Positions 6,952 through 16,662 of a stretch of 64,000 nucleotides of DNA are shown piece by piece. Where the stretch lies: the NCBI RefSeq assembly GCF_026241095.1, contig NZ_JAPFGB010000014.1, positions 62,001-126,000 of the forward strand, given 5' to 3'. The notes under the pieces are model-generated. The model had not been told where the DNA came from and made no database searches. It saw nothing but the letters and a program-made list of their open reading frames with translations. Source of the DNA: Saccharopolyspora sp. NFXS83 (GTDB lineage Bacteria; Actinomycetota; Actinomycetes; Mycobacteriales; Pseudonocardiaceae). Within the stretch, counting starts at the first letter, position 1. Each line of letters opens with the position of its first letter. The position numbers were made by a program, and so were the translations under genes.

Positions 6952-9689
6952 GGCCCGAACTGGACCGCGAGTTCCTGGACCTCGCACTGACCGCCAACGG
7001 CGCGGTCCGCTGGTCGTTGTCCCTCAAGGACGACACCATCACCTGGACCCGGGGCATGGACGCGCTGCTCGGCGTCGCCGGCGTGAGCGACGAAGCGCTG
7101 CGCGACCGGCTGTTCGATCTCATCGCGCCGATGGCGGTCTCGGCGCGCACCTCCGCCGCATGGCACGACCTCGATCTGGAGCAGCCGCTCGGCGACGGCG
7201 ACGAGGGCGAGCCCCGGTTCATCCACTTCCACGCGCGCCGGTTCCGCGACCCCGAAGCCGGTGACCACCTGATCGGCGTGGCCGCCGACGTCACCCGCGT
7301 GCACCAGGACCGCCAGACGCTCACCGACCTCGCCGACCGGTACCGGCTGCTGGTCGAGCTCAGCCCGGACGCGATCTGCGTGCACCAGGACGGCCTGGTC
7401 CGCTACGCCAACTCCGCGACCCTGAGCATCCTCGGCGTCGACAGCGCCGAACGCGTGCTCGGCCGCCCCATCACCGACTTCGTGGAGACCCGCTCGGTGC
7501 CGAAGATGCACGAACGGCTCCGGTCGCTGACCCGTCCCGGCTCGCGGACGAAACCCGCCGAGGCCGACCTCAACCGGTTCGACGGCACCACGGCTCCCGT
7601 CGAGGTCGTCTCGGTGCTGACCACCTGGGAGGGCCGTCCCGCGCTGCAGGTGATCCTGCGCGACATCACCGACAAGAAGGCCGCCGAGGCGAGCCTGCGC
7701 TACCAGGCCGCGCTGGTGCAGCACGTCAGCAACGCCATCATCGCGATCGACCACGACGCGGTGGTCACCAGCTGGAACCCGGCGGCCGAAGCGGTCTACG
7801 GGATCTCCGCGAAGCACGCGCTGGGCAAACCGGTGGAGGAACTCGTCGGCGCCGCGCTGCGTCCGGCGGAGCTGCTGGCCACCGGCGGGGTCAGCGAATC
7901 GCTGCACCGCCGCGGCGACGGCAGCGCGCTGGTCGTGCGGGTCTCGGCCGCGGAGATGGACGGTGGCTACGTGCTGGTGTGCGCCGACGAGACCGCCCGC
8001 CGCCACGCCGAGCGCACCTTCGCCACCGTCATCGACGCGCTCGACGAGGGCGTGCTGGTGATCGACCCGACGGCGATCGTGGAATCGGCGAACCCGGCGG
8101 CCCAGCGCATCCTAGGCGCCCAGCCCACCGAGATCGTCGGGGTGAACGCCGACGCGTGGCCGATGTTCGACGAGAACGGCGACCGCGTCACCGAGCAGAC
8201 CCGTCCGTCCGCGACCACGCTGCGCACCGGGCGGCCGGTGAACTCGCGAGTGCTGCGCGTGCAGCGCGGTGACGGGCAGAGCGTGTGGCTGGCGGTGACG
8301 GCGCGGGCGCTGAACCCGGACGACCGGCCGCCGTACCGGGTGCTGGTGTCGTTCAGCGACATCACCGAGAGCCGGGCCGCTCGCGAACGGCTGGAGCACG
8401 AGGCCACCCACGACCCGCTGACCGGGCTCGCGAACCGGACGCTGGTCCTGCGGCACCTGGACGCGGCGGTGAACTCCCCGCACCGCGCGCAGGCGCTGAC
8501 GGTGCTGTTCGTGGACCTGGACAACTTCAAGATCGTCAACGATTCGCTCGGCCACGGCGTCGGCGACGAGGTGCTGCGCAACATCGGGCAGCGGCTGGTG
8601 CGCGCCACCGACGACCGCGAGTTCGTGGGCAGGCTCGGCGGCGACGAGTTCGTGATCGCCACCCAGAACCCCTTCGACCAGGAGGAGCTGAGCGTCCGCG
8701 CCGACCAGCTGCTGCGCACCCTCACCGAACCGACGCACGTGGAGGGCATCCGGCTGCACGTGGACGCCAGCATCGGCATCGTCGTCTCCCGGCCCGGCGA
8801 CACCCGCTCCGCCCAAGACCTGCTGCGCGACGCCGACGTGGCGATGTACCGGGCGAAAGCGCAGGGGCGCGGGCGCTACACGTTCTTCGACGTGGAACTC
8901 CGCGAGCGGGTGCAGCGGCACATGCAGCTGGAGCAGGACCTGCGCCACGCCGTGTCGCAGCAGCAGCTGTGGGTCGCCTACCAGCCGGTGGTGGACCTCA
9001 AGTCCGAGCAGGTGATCGGCGCGGAGGGGCTGCTGCGCTGGTCGCACCCCGAGCACGGCTCGATCTCCCCCGCCGAGTTCATCCCGCTGGCCGAGGAGAG
9101 CGACCTCATCAACGAGATCGGCGAGTTCATGCTGCGCACGGTCACCAGGGAGTTCGCCGAACTGCGCCGGGAGCGCGGCGCCGCGCTGCAGATCAACGCG
9201 AACCTCTCACCGCGGCAGCTGGGCGATCCGCGGCTGCACGACATCGTGCGCAACGCGCTCGACGACGCCGGGATGCCGCCGGAGGCGCTGTGCTTGGAGG
9301 TCACCGAGAACGCGCTGATGCAGGACGCGACCTCGGCGGTGCGGGCGTTGCGCAACCTGCGCAAGCTCGGCGCGTTCCTGGCCATCGACGACTTCGGCAC
9401 CGGCTACTCCTCGCTGGCCCAGTTGCGGCGGCTGCCGCTGGACACCCTCAAGATCGACCGCTCGTTCGTGTCCGACCTGGGCGAGTCGGAGGACGCGCAG
9501 GCCATCGTGACGAGCATCGTGGCCATGGCGCACGCCGTCGGCCTCACCGTCGTCGGCGAGGGCGTGGAGACCGCCGAGCAGCTGGAGATCCTCCAGCGGA
9601 TCGGCTGCGACCTGGGCCAGGGCTTCCTGTTCGGCAAACCCGCCCCGCTGGCCGATTTCGCAGGCCTCCGCAGCATTTCCTCGCGCTGA
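6918..9689 (+). CDS. PAS-GGDEF-EAL cyclic-di-GMP signalling protein
   Basis: A 923-aa protein without obvious membrane segments. About four PAS-like sensor modules fill the N-terminal 480 residues (for example around YRLLVELSPDAICVHQDG and VIDALDEGVLVID). Then comes a GGDEF domain with intact RLGGDEF near residue 575 (diguanylate cyclase), and an EAL domain with AEGLLRW near 702 and DDFGTGYSSL near 824 (c-di-GMP phosphodiesterase). Both catalytic signatures look usable, although EGL replaces EAL; the catalytic Glu is kept. Net direction (synthesis or breakdown) is probably set by the PAS input. The family controls development, motility or secretion in bacteria; in actinomycetes it affects differentiation. 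The start ATG 6918 lies inside the upstream small ORF. Confidence 0.93.
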   Translation: MEVDPVAEHSIGPELDREFLDLALTANGAVRWSLSLKDDTITWTRGMDALLGVAGVSDEALRDRLFDLIAPMAVSARTSAAWHDLDLEQPLGDGDEGEPRFIHFHARRFRDPEAGDHLIGVAADVTRVHQDRQTLTDLADRYRLLVELSPDAICVHQDGLVRYANSATLSILGVDSAERVLGRPITDFVETRSVPKMHERLRSLTRPGSRTKPAEADLNRFDGTTAPVEVVSVLTTWEGRPALQVILRDITDKKAAEASLRYQAALVQHVSNAIIAIDHDAVVTSWNPAAEAVYGISAKHALGKPVEELVGAALRPAELLATGGVSESLHRRGDGSALVVRVSAAEMDGGYVLVCADETARRHAERTFATVIDALDEGVLVIDPTAIVESANPAAQRILGAQPTEIVGVNADAWPMFDENGDRVTEQTRPSATTLRTGRPVNSRVLRVQRGDGQSVWLAVTARALNPDDRPPYRVLVSFSDITESRAARERLEHEATHDPLTGLANRTLVLRHLDAAVNSPHRAQALTVLFVDLDNFKIVNDSLGHGVGDEVLRNIGQRLVRATDDREFVGRLGGDEFVIATQNPFDQEELSVRADQLLRTLTEPTHVEGIRLHVDASIGIVVSRPGDTRSAQDLLRDADVAMYRAKAQGRGRYTFFDVELRERVQRHMQLEQDLRHAVSQQQLWVAYQPVVDLKSEQVIGAEGLLRWSHPEHGSISPAEFIPLAEESDLINEIGEFMLRTVTREFAELRRERGAALQINANLSPRQLGDPRLHDIVRNALDDAGMPPEALCLEVTENALMQDATSAVRALRNLRKLGAFLAIDDFGTGYSSLAQLRRLPLDTLKIDRSFVSDLGESEDAQAIVTSIVAMAHAVGLTVVGEGVETAEQLEILQRIGCDLGQGFLFGKPAPLADFAGLRSISSR

Positions 9690-9738
9690 GCGCGACGGAC
9701 GCCGGTCGTGGACGGAGCCGCGCGTCGCGCGGGAGGAC

Positions 9739-11394
9739 TCAGGACGGCGCCGCCGCCGGTTCGCGTCGCGGTGGGAGTGCGGGCAGCGCGTTGAGGAGGC
9801 TGCGGGTGTAGGGGGCTCGGGGTGCGGTGAAGACCTCCTCCTGCGGGCCTTGCTCGACGACGCGGCCGTCCTTCATCACCAGCACGTGATCGCTCATGTG
9901 GTGCACCACGCCGAGGTCGTGCGAGATGAACAGGTACGCCACGCACAGTTCGGCCTGCAAGGTGGTGAGCAGGTCGAGCACTTGGGCCTGGATCGACACG
10001 TCGAGCGCGGACACCGGTTCGTCACACACGATCACCGACGGCCGGGGCGCGAGCGCGCGGGCGATGGCGACGCGCTGGCGCTGCCCGCCGGACAGGTGCA
10101 GCGGCCGGCGCCGCCGGTGCTCGTCGCCGAGCCCGACCTGCTCCAGCAGTTCGCCGACCCGCAGCGCTCGGGCACGCGCGGTGGTGAACTCCGCCGGATC
10201 GAGGCTGTCGCGCAGGACGTGCTCCACGCTCCACCGCGGGTCGAAGGAGCTCAGCGGGTCCTGGTAGATCACGGTGATCCGCTTGCGCAGCGGCCTGCGC
10301 CGCCGCGGGCTCAGCGTCGTCCACGGGCCGTCGAGGAGATCGACGGTGCCGTCGTCCGGTGCCTCCAGCGCCAGCGCCATCCGGGCGGTGGTGGTCTTGC
10401 CGGAGCCGGATTCCCCCACCACGCCGAGGGTTTCGCCTGCTCGCAGCTCGAAGGACACGTCGTCGACGGCGGTGCGCACGCGTCGGTCGGGGCCGCGGAA
10501 GCGCTTGACCAGACCGGAGGCGCGCAGCACCGGGGTGTGCGTCCGGGCGGTGCCGCGGTCCGGCAGCACCGTTCCGGCGGGCCGGTCGGGGTGCGGTGAC
10601 AGCAAGGTGCCCTTCGGGTGGTTCGAGGGCACGGCGTCCAGCAGCGCCCGGGTGTACTCGTGGCGGGGTGCGCCCAGCACGTCGCCGACCGGACCTCGTT
10701 CGACGATCTCGCCCTGCCGGATCACGGCGACCTCGTCGGCCAGCCGGGACACCACGGCGAGGTCGTGGCTCACGAGGATGAGGCTCTGCCCCGCGCGCTT
10801 GCGTTCCGCGAGCAGGTCGAGGATGCGGACCTGCACGGTCGCGTCGAGCGCGGTGGTCGGTTCGTCGGCGATGAGCAGCCCCGGGTCCAGCGCGATGGCC
10901 TGCGCGATGAGCACCCGCTGCCGCAGCCCGCCGGAGAGCTCGTGCGGCAGCTGGCGAGCACGCACCCGCGGTTCCGGCACGCCCACCTGTTCCAGCAGCT
11001 CGTGCACCCGCTCGGCGCGCTGTGCGCGGTTTCCCCGGCCGTGCAGCGACAGAGCTTCGTCGACTTCGCGGCCGACCGGGCGCAGCCGGTCCAGCGAGAC
11101 CAGCGCGTCCTGGAGCACGAACCCGATGTCGCGCCCCCGGATCCGCCGCCACTGCCGGTCGCCGAGCCCGCGCAGGTCGGTGCCGTTGAAGTCGAGGCGT
11201 CGCGCCGACACCCGCGAACCGGCGCCGGTGAGCCCGACGAGGGTGCGCGCGGTGACGCTCTTGCCGGAACCCGATTCACCGACGATGGCCAGGCACCGAC
11301 CGGCGTGCAGCTCGAACGACGCCCCGTGCACGACCTCGCGCGCGCCGAAGCCGATCCGCAGGTCCTCGACCCGCAACAGCGGTTCACCCGTCAT
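9739..11394 (-). CDS. ABC transporter ATPase, two fused nucleotide-binding domains (DppD-DppF type)
   Basis: Powers the importer formed with the next three genes. Two complete ATPase domains lie in tandem in 551 aa. Domain 1 (about 1-255) has Walker A GESGSGKS, signature LSGGLRQR and Walker B GLLIADEPT. Domain 2 (about 290-545) has GESGSGKTTT, LSGGQRQR and VIVCDEPVSALD. This fused form of DppD and DppF is common in actinomycete peptide/nickel/opine-type systems (PepT family). The start ATG at 11392-11394 overlaps the upstream permease by 11 bp, so the four genes are one operon read leftwards. Confidence 0.93.
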   Translation of the reverse strand: MTGEPLLRVEDLRIGFGAREVVHGASFELHAGRCLAIVGESGSGKSVTARTLVGLTGAGSRVSARRLDFNGTDLRGLGDRQWRRIRGRDIGFVLQDALVSLDRLRPVGREVDEALSLHGRGNRAQRAERVHELLEQVGVPEPRVRARQLPHELSGGLRQRVLIAQAIALDPGLLIADEPTTALDATVQVRILDLLAERKRAGQSLILVSHDLAVVSRLADEVAVIRQGEIVERGPVGDVLGAPRHEYTRALLDAVPSNHPKGTLLSPHPDRPAGTVLPDRGTARTHTPVLRASGLVKRFRGPDRRVRTAVDDVSFELRAGETLGVVGESGSGKTTTARMALALEAPDDGTVDLLDGPWTTLSPRRRRPLRKRITVIYQDPLSSFDPRWSVEHVLRDSLDPAEFTTARARALRVGELLEQVGLGDEHRRRRPLHLSGGQRQRVAIARALAPRPSVIVCDEPVSALDVSIQAQVLDLLTTLQAELCVAYLFISHDLGVVHHMSDHVLVMKDGRVVEQGPQEEVFTAPRAPYTRSLLNALPALPPRREPAAAPS

Positions 11395-12232
11395 GGTGCG
11401 TTCCTTCCAGTCGCCGCTGCAGGGCCCGGCCCAGCGCGGTCACCGACAACGCCAGCCCGACCACGGCCACGCCGGGGAACACCTCCAGCCACCACGCGTG
11501 CGTCATGTAGGCGCGGCCGGCGTCCAGCAGCGCACCCCACTCCGAGGACGGCGGCGCCGCGCCCAGCCCGAGGAACGCCAGCCCCGAGGCCCACACGATC
11601 GACTGGCCGACGCCGAGCGTCGTGGCCACCGCCAGCGGGCGCATCGCGTTCGGGAAGACGTGCCGGGCGACGACGCGCGGGTAGGAGTGCCCGAACGCGG
11701 TCGCGGCCTCCACGTAGCCGGAGCCGCGCGCGGCGAGCACCTGGCCGCGGATCATCCGCGCGTAGCCGGGCGCGGTGCCGACACTGACCGCGACGACGAG
11801 CGTCACCGGCCCCGGACCGAACACCGCTACGAACAGCAGCGCCAGCAGCAGCACGGGGAACGCGAACAGCACCTCGATGAACCGGTTGATCGCCCCGTCG
11901 AGGATGCGCCCGGACAGCCCGGAGAGCACGCCCAGCACCACCGCCGCCGACATGCCCAGCGCGGTCGCGCCCACCCCGATCAGCAGCGAATCCCGCGCGC
12001 CGTGCACGATCCGCGCGTACAGGTCGCGCCCGGAGGGGTCGGTGCCCAGCGGGTGCCGCCACGACGGCGGCTCCAGAACGCGGGTGAGGTCGATCGCGAG
12101 CGGGTCGCGAGCGGTCACCAGCGCGGGCCAGAGCGCCGCGGTGGCGAAGAACGCCACGGCGACGGCGGCGAGCAGCAGGCCGGGGCGCAGCCGCACGACC
12201 GGCCGGGAGGGTGCGGGAGCGAGTGCGGTCAT
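11384..12232 (-). CDS. ABC transporter permease, DppC-like
   Basis: Inner-membrane permease of 282 aa. The first helix (LLLAAVAVAFFATAALWPAL) is followed by the hallmark PLGTDPSGRDLYARIVHGARDSL of DppC/OppC permeases. The EAA-type loop that docks on the ATPase is at SGYVEAATAFGHSYPRVVARH. The ATG at 12230-12232 overlaps the stop of the other permease (ATGA). Confidence 0.92.
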   Translation of the reverse strand: MTALAPAPSRPVVRLRPGLLLAAVAVAFFATAALWPALVTARDPLAIDLTRVLEPPSWRHPLGTDPSGRDLYARIVHGARDSLLIGVGATALGMSAAVVLGVLSGLSGRILDGAINRFIEVLFAFPVLLLALLFVAVFGPGPVTLVVAVSVGTAPGYARMIRGQVLAARGSGYVEAATAFGHSYPRVVARHVFPNAMRPLAVATTLGVGQSIVWASGLAFLGLGAAPPSSEWGALLDAGRAYMTHAWWLEVFPGVAVVGLALSVTALGRALQRRLEGTHHDG

Positions 12233-13212
12233 GAGTCGCCCAACGTCGGGTCGATGAGCGCGTGCAGCGCATCGACGATCAGGTTCGCCAGCACGTACAC
12301 CACGGCGACGAACAGCACGATGCCGCCGACCAGCGGGATGTCCCGGCTGTTCGCGGCCTGCACCAGCACCTGCCCGATGCCGGGGCGCACGAACACCGTC
12401 TCGGCGATCACCGCGCCGGAGAACAGCGCACCGATCGCCCAGCCGGACAGCGACACCGCGGGCAGCAGCGAGTGCCGCAGCACGTGGCGCACCCGCACCC
12501 GCAGGTCGCTCATGCCGCGGGCGCGGGCGGAGAGCACGAACGGGCGGTCCAGCACGGCGGTGAACTCGTCGCGGGTGACCTGCCCGAGGAACCCGGACAG
12601 CGGCAGCGCCAAGGTCAGCGCGGGCAGCACCAGCCCCAGCGCGCCGCCCTGCCCTTCGACGGGGAACAGCTGGAACTCGATGGCGAACACCACGAGCAGG
12701 ATCGCGGCCAGCCAGTAGTGCGGCAGCGCGGCGGCCACCGTCTCCAGCCCGGATCCGATCGCCGCGATCCACCTCCCGCGCCCGGCGGTGAGCACCGTGA
12801 CGACCACCGCGAACGCCCACGCCAGCACGAGCGCCGTGCAGGCCAGCACCAGCGTCGGGGTGATCTGCTCGAGGATCAGCCCGAGCACCGGGCGGTGCAG
12901 CTGGTAGGAGGTGCCGAGGTCACCGCGCAGCAGCCCGGCAAAGTAGTTCCAGTACTGCACCGGAAGCGGATCGTCGAAGCCGTGCTGCGCGTTGACCGGC
13001 GCGAGCTCCTCCGGGGTGCGTTCGCGGTTCTCCCCGCTGGACTGGTTGAGCAGCAGCGTCGCCCGGTCCCCCGGCATCAACGCCTGGATCAGGAAGGTGC
13101 CCGAGGCCGCCGCCCACAGCACGATCAGCGCGCCCACCGCGCGGGAGGCGATCCAGCGCGCCACGCGACGCCCGGATCCCGCGCCCGGTTCGGGGAGTTC
13201 CGCCGCGGTCAT
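12229..13212 (-). CDS. ABC transporter permease, DppB-like
   Basis: Inner-membrane permease of 327 aa, partner of the DppC-like protein. One N-terminal helix, a long periplasmic-side loop (with NAQHGFDDPLPVQYWNY and LRGDLGTSYQ, standard for DppB), then a bundle of helices. The C-terminal EAA-like loop is at SARARGMSDLRVRVRHVLRH. The ATG at 13210-13212 overlaps the stop of the lipoprotein gene. The longer open frame upstream is a shadow of the lipoprotein gene. Confidence 0.92.
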   Translation of the reverse strand: MTAAELPEPGAGSGRRVARWIASRAVGALIVLWAAASGTFLIQALMPGDRATLLLNQSSGENRERTPEELAPVNAQHGFDDPLPVQYWNYFAGLLRGDLGTSYQLHRPVLGLILEQITPTLVLACTALVLAWAFAVVVTVLTAGRGRWIAAIGSGLETVAAALPHYWLAAILLVVFAIEFQLFPVEGQGGALGLVLPALTLALPLSGFLGQVTRDEFTAVLDRPFVLSARARGMSDLRVRVRHVLRHSLLPAVSLSGWAIGALFSGAVIAETVFVRPGIGQVLVQAANSRDIPLVGGIVLFVAVVYVLANLIVDALHALIDPTLGDS

Positions 13213-14837
13213 CGGACGAACCTCGCGTCGTGGAACACCGGCTCCCCCTGGGACTTCTCGATCCACACGTCGCGCAGGCCCGGCCGCACGGCCAGCGAGG
13301 TGGTCTGGGTGTAGAGGCCGATCGCGACCGCGTCGTCGGAGATGATCCGCTGCGCTTCGGAGTACAGCGTCCGCTGCTCGGCCGGGTCGAGGGTGGAGTT
13401 GGCGCGCGAGATGACGCGCTCCAGCTCCGGGTTGTCGTAGAAGGTGTTGTTCTGCGGGTTCGGCCGCTCCGGCAGCCTGCGCCGCCAGTTGATGTAGAGC
13501 AGGCCGGGCGTGGGGCTCGTCCAATAGCCGGTGATGGCGTTGTAGCTGTCCGGGGAGGAGTACTTGCCGCCGAAGTACTCGCTCTGCGTCGCGGGCAGCA
13601 GCTCGACGTGGAACCCGGTTTCCTTCGCCATCTGCTGGACGTTCTGCAGCAGCGCCACGCCTTCCGGCCCGATCACCGCGCCCGCCGGGTAGACGATCAC
13701 CGGCTTCAGCTCCACGCCGTCCTTCACCCGGTAGCCGGCGGCGTTGCGCTCGGTCCAGCCCGCTTCGTCGAGCAGCCCGTTCGCCTTGGCCGGGTCGTGG
13801 CGGTGCGCGTCGGCGAATTCGGGGTCGTGCAGCGGAGTGCTCCTGCTGAGCGCGCCGTTGCCGTTGTACGGCACCACGTCGAAGAAGGAGGCGCGCACGG
13901 CGGACTCCCAGTCGGCGGAGTGCGCGAACGCCCGGCGCACCCGCACGTCGTCGAACGGGGCGCGGGAGGCGTTGATGTTCAGCGCCACGGGCCTCCCCGG
14001 GGTGATGTACTGCTGCACCTCGAACCGCTCGCGGGCCTCGGCCCAGTCGATGGCGGGCACGTCGTAGATCACGTCGGACTCGCCGCTGCTGATCGAGCCG
14101 TAGCGCGACGTGGGGTCCTTGAGGAACTTCCACTCCAGCTTGCGCGCGTACGCCGGTCCCTGGTGCTTGGCGTTGGCCGGCGCGGAAGTGTAGTTCTCGT
14201 TGCGCACGAAGGTGATCCGCTGGTTGCGCTCCCAGCTCTCGATGCGGAACGGGCCGCTGCCGACCGGCTGCTCGCAGTTCGCCCGGGTGCCGCGGGCGAG
14301 CGCGGTGGGCGATTGGACGCCGAAGTAGCCCTGGGTCAGCACCGTCAGCAGCGGCGCGTAGGGCTTGGTCAGGTGCATCCGGAAGGTGAGCGGATCGACG
14401 GCCTCGCCCCGCTCGTAGTACTCGCCGATGTAGGCGAACACGGTGCTGTTCTGCGTCTCCGGGTCGAGGTAGTGCTCGAAGTTCGCCCGCACCGCCGCCG
14501 CGTCCAGCGGCGTTCCGTCGGTGAAGCGCACGCCCGGCTTGAGGTGGAAGGTGTAGGTCCGCTGGTCCGGCGAGATCTCCCAGCGCTGCGCCAGCCACGG
14601 CACCACCTCGCCGCCGGAGTCCAGCGACACCAGGTTGTCCAGGTACTGCCGCGCCAGGTATGCGTTCTGCACCCAGCCGCCGTGCACGCAGGGCGGTTCC
14701 TGCTCGTGGGCGTACTCGACGACCCCGCCGTCGTCCGGTGCCGCGCCGTCGGCGGCCGAGCAGCTCGCGGCCAGCGCCACCACCACGAGCGCGGCGGCGC
14801 ACCGGGCGGCGCGGCCGGGCAACGACGTGAACCCCAT
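13209..14837 (-). CDS. ABC transporter substrate-binding lipoprotein (SBP family 5)
   Basis: Captures the substrate outside the membrane and hands it to the permeases. 542 aa with an arginine-containing N-region, a hydrophobic core and a lipobox ending LAASC near residue 26, so it is probably a lipid-anchored protein. The body has the family-5 pattern YTFHLKPGVRFTDGTPLDA. ATG at 14835-14837 with an excellent GGAGGAGGAGG site is chosen over a start 42 bp upstream that would lengthen the signal peptide. Substrates in this family range from peptides to nickel and glutathione; divergence from two flavin-type oxygenase genes suggests an organosulfur or amine compound here (inference). Confidence 0.92.
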   Translation of the reverse strand: MGFTSLPGRAARCAAALVVVALAASCSAADGAAPDDGGVVEYAHEQEPPCVHGGWVQNAYLARQYLDNLVSLDSGGEVVPWLAQRWEISPDQRTYTFHLKPGVRFTDGTPLDAAAVRANFEHYLDPETQNSTVFAYIGEYYERGEAVDPLTFRMHLTKPYAPLLTVLTQGYFGVQSPTALARGTRANCEQPVGSGPFRIESWERNQRITFVRNENYTSAPANAKHQGPAYARKLEWKFLKDPTSRYGSISSGESDVIYDVPAIDWAEARERFEVQQYITPGRPVALNINASRAPFDDVRVRRAFAHSADWESAVRASFFDVVPYNGNGALSRSTPLHDPEFADAHRHDPAKANGLLDEAGWTERNAAGYRVKDGVELKPVIVYPAGAVIGPEGVALLQNVQQMAKETGFHVELLPATQSEYFGGKYSSPDSYNAITGYWTSPTPGLLYINWRRRLPERPNPQNNTFYDNPELERVISRANSTLDPAEQRTLYSEAQRIISDDAVAIGLYTQTTSLAVRPGLRDVWIEKSQGEPVFHDARFVR

Positions 14838-14931
14838 GTACCTCCTCCTCCGCGGCCGGTGCCACCGCACCGGCACCACCCGCCGGACGCGGGTGTGCTC
14901 CGAAAGCTAAGGAGCGCCGGTGGGGGCGCCA

Positions 14932-14960
14932 AGGGTTGCGATCAGGGAGATGCCAACCCT
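14932..14960. promoter_or_regulatory. Inverted repeat in divergent promoter region
   Basis: Arms AGGGTTG (14932-14938) and CAACCCT (14954-14960) are a perfect 7-bp inverted repeat spaced by 15 nt, between the importer operon (left) and the monooxygenase operon (right). A TAGCGT at about 14982-14987 could be a -10 for the rightward genes. Either an operator for the divergent pair or an RNA hairpin in a leader; sequence alone does not decide. Confidence 0.45.
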
Positions 14961-15059
14961 CGGCCGGGCGGCGCGCGAGCCCTAGCGTCGGCGGGAGCCG
15001 GACAGCCGAGAGCCGGCCCGCGCGATGCGGGAGGAACCCGACGCCCGGGAGGGAATCCG

Positions 15060-16415
15060 ATGCCACGCCCACTGCAGTTCTCCGCGTTCGTCATGAACAC
15101 GACCTCGCACATCACCCATGGGGCCTGGCGGCTGCCGGAGGCGCGGCAGACCGAGTTCAACTCGCTGGAGCACTGGGTGTCGCTGGCGCGCGAACTGGAG
15201 CGGGGCAAGTTCGACTTCATCTTCTTCGCCGACGTCGTGGGGCTCTACGCCGATCACCGCTCGTCGTGGGAGAAGTTCGTCGAATCCGGGTTGCAGATCC
15301 CCAGCAACGATCCGTCGGTGCTGGCCTCGGCCATCGCGCACGCCACCTCGGAGCTGGGCATCGCGATCACCAGTTCGGTGCTGCAGGAGCACCCGTTCAA
15401 CTTCGCGCGCAAGATCTCCACGCTGGACCACGCCTCGCGCGGCCGGATCGCCTGGAACATCGTCACGAGCCTGTCGCCGAACGCGTGGCGCAACTTCGGC
15501 TACGACGACATCACCCCGCACGAGGATCGCTACGCGTGGGCCGACGAGTACGTCGACGTCGTCTACAAGCTCTGGGAAGGGTCCTGGGACGACGGCGCGC
15601 TGCTGCAGGACAAGGAGCGCGGCGTGCACGGCGACTTCAGCAAGATCCACAAGATCCACCACGAGGGCCGCCGCTACCGCGTGGAAGGCCCGCACCTGGT
15701 CGCGCCGTCACCGCAGCGCACCCCGCTGCTGTTCCAGGCCGGGTCCTCCCCCACCGGGCGCCGGTTCGCGGCCCGCAACGCGGAGGCCCAGTTCATCCAG
15801 TCGCCCAGCCCGAAAGACGCGAAGGCGCTGATCGACGACACCCGCCGCCTGGTCGTGGAGGCCGGGCGCAAGGCGGGCGACCTGAACTTCTTCCAGGGCT
15901 TGTCGTTCGTCATCGGCAGCACCGAGGCTGAGGCTCGGCGCCGCGCCGACGAGGTGGACGAGTACATCGACGACGACGCGATCATCGCGCACGCGGCGGG
16001 CGGCATCGGTGTCGACCTCGGGCACTACGACCTGGACACCCCGATCGGCGACATCGAATCGGAGGGGTCGCGCAGCCACCTGCTGTGGCTGCGGGAGGCG
16101 GTCCCGGACCGGGAGCCCACGGTGCGGGACCTCGCGCGGCTGCGGACCCGCAACGGCCGCGTGGTGGGCACCCCGGAGCAGATCGCCGATCGGCTCGCCG
16201 AATGGCGCGACGCAGGGGTGGACGGCATCAACGTCACGAACTACACGATTCCTTGCAGCTACTCGGAATTCATCGAGCACGTGACGCCGGTGCTGCAGGA
16301 ACGCGGCCTGGCGCAACGGGAATACCGCCCCGGCACGACCCGCCACAAGCTCACCGGCGCCGACCACCTCGACGACCACCACCCCGCAGCCGCCTACCGC
16401 GGCGCGTTCTCCTGA
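15060..16415 (+). CDS. LLM-class flavin-dependent monooxygenase (NtaA/SnaA/DszA family)
   Basis: A 451-aa bacterial-luciferase-like oxygenase that uses reduced FMN supplied by a separate reductase. Family landmarks: the start MPRPLQFSAFVMNTTSHI, FDFIFFADVVGLY, HPFNFARKISTLDHAS and GRIAWNIVTS, QAGSSPTGRRFAARNAEAQF, and a C-terminal GTPEQIADRLAEW. This is the nitrilotriacetate / pristinamycin / dibenzothiophene-sulfone monooxygenase subfamily. GGAGGG precedes the ATG at 15060. The gene is divergent from an ABC importer and followed by a DszC-like enzyme, which fits oxidative cleavage of an imported sulfur or nitrogen compound. The exact substrate is unknown. Confidence 0.92.
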   Translation: MPRPLQFSAFVMNTTSHITHGAWRLPEARQTEFNSLEHWVSLARELERGKFDFIFFADVVGLYADHRSSWEKFVESGLQIPSNDPSVLASAIAHATSELGIAITSSVLQEHPFNFARKISTLDHASRGRIAWNIVTSLSPNAWRNFGYDDITPHEDRYAWADEYVDVVYKLWEGSWDDGALLQDKERGVHGDFSKIHKIHHEGRRYRVEGPHLVAPSPQRTPLLFQAGSSPTGRRFAARNAEAQFIQSPSPKDAKALIDDTRRLVVEAGRKAGDLNFFQGLSFVIGSTEAEARRRADEVDEYIDDDAIIAHAAGGIGVDLGHYDLDTPIGDIESEGSRSHLLWLREAVPDREPTVRDLARLRTRNGRVVGTPEQIADRLAEWRDAGVDGINVTNYTIPCSYSEFIEHVTPVLQERGLAQREYRPGTTRHKLTGADHLDDHHPAAAYRGAFS

Positions 16416-16662
16416 CCCACCGGCCGTGACCTGCACGACGGGCGGGTGCGGAACCCCCGCCACCGGCCCGGGTCCCTCACGTTCCGCGCTCGCACCGTGC
16501 TTCAGAACTTCACCCTCCTCTGCGATCCCGCGAGGAACCCGGGGAAAGCGTGATCACGGTCGCGGAGACGCGCACGGCGCGGAAGCGGGGTGCAGCACAT
16601 CAACGGTCACCTCGCCCGACCACGACGCAGATCATTCCGAGCAGGACTTCCGAGGAGCAGCA

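Noticed and set aside
14930-15059. SAM- or similar riboswitch upstream of the oxygenase
   Set aside because: Hairpins are present, but I could not fit a known S-adenosylmethionine riboswitch consensus; kept only as a possible structured leader.
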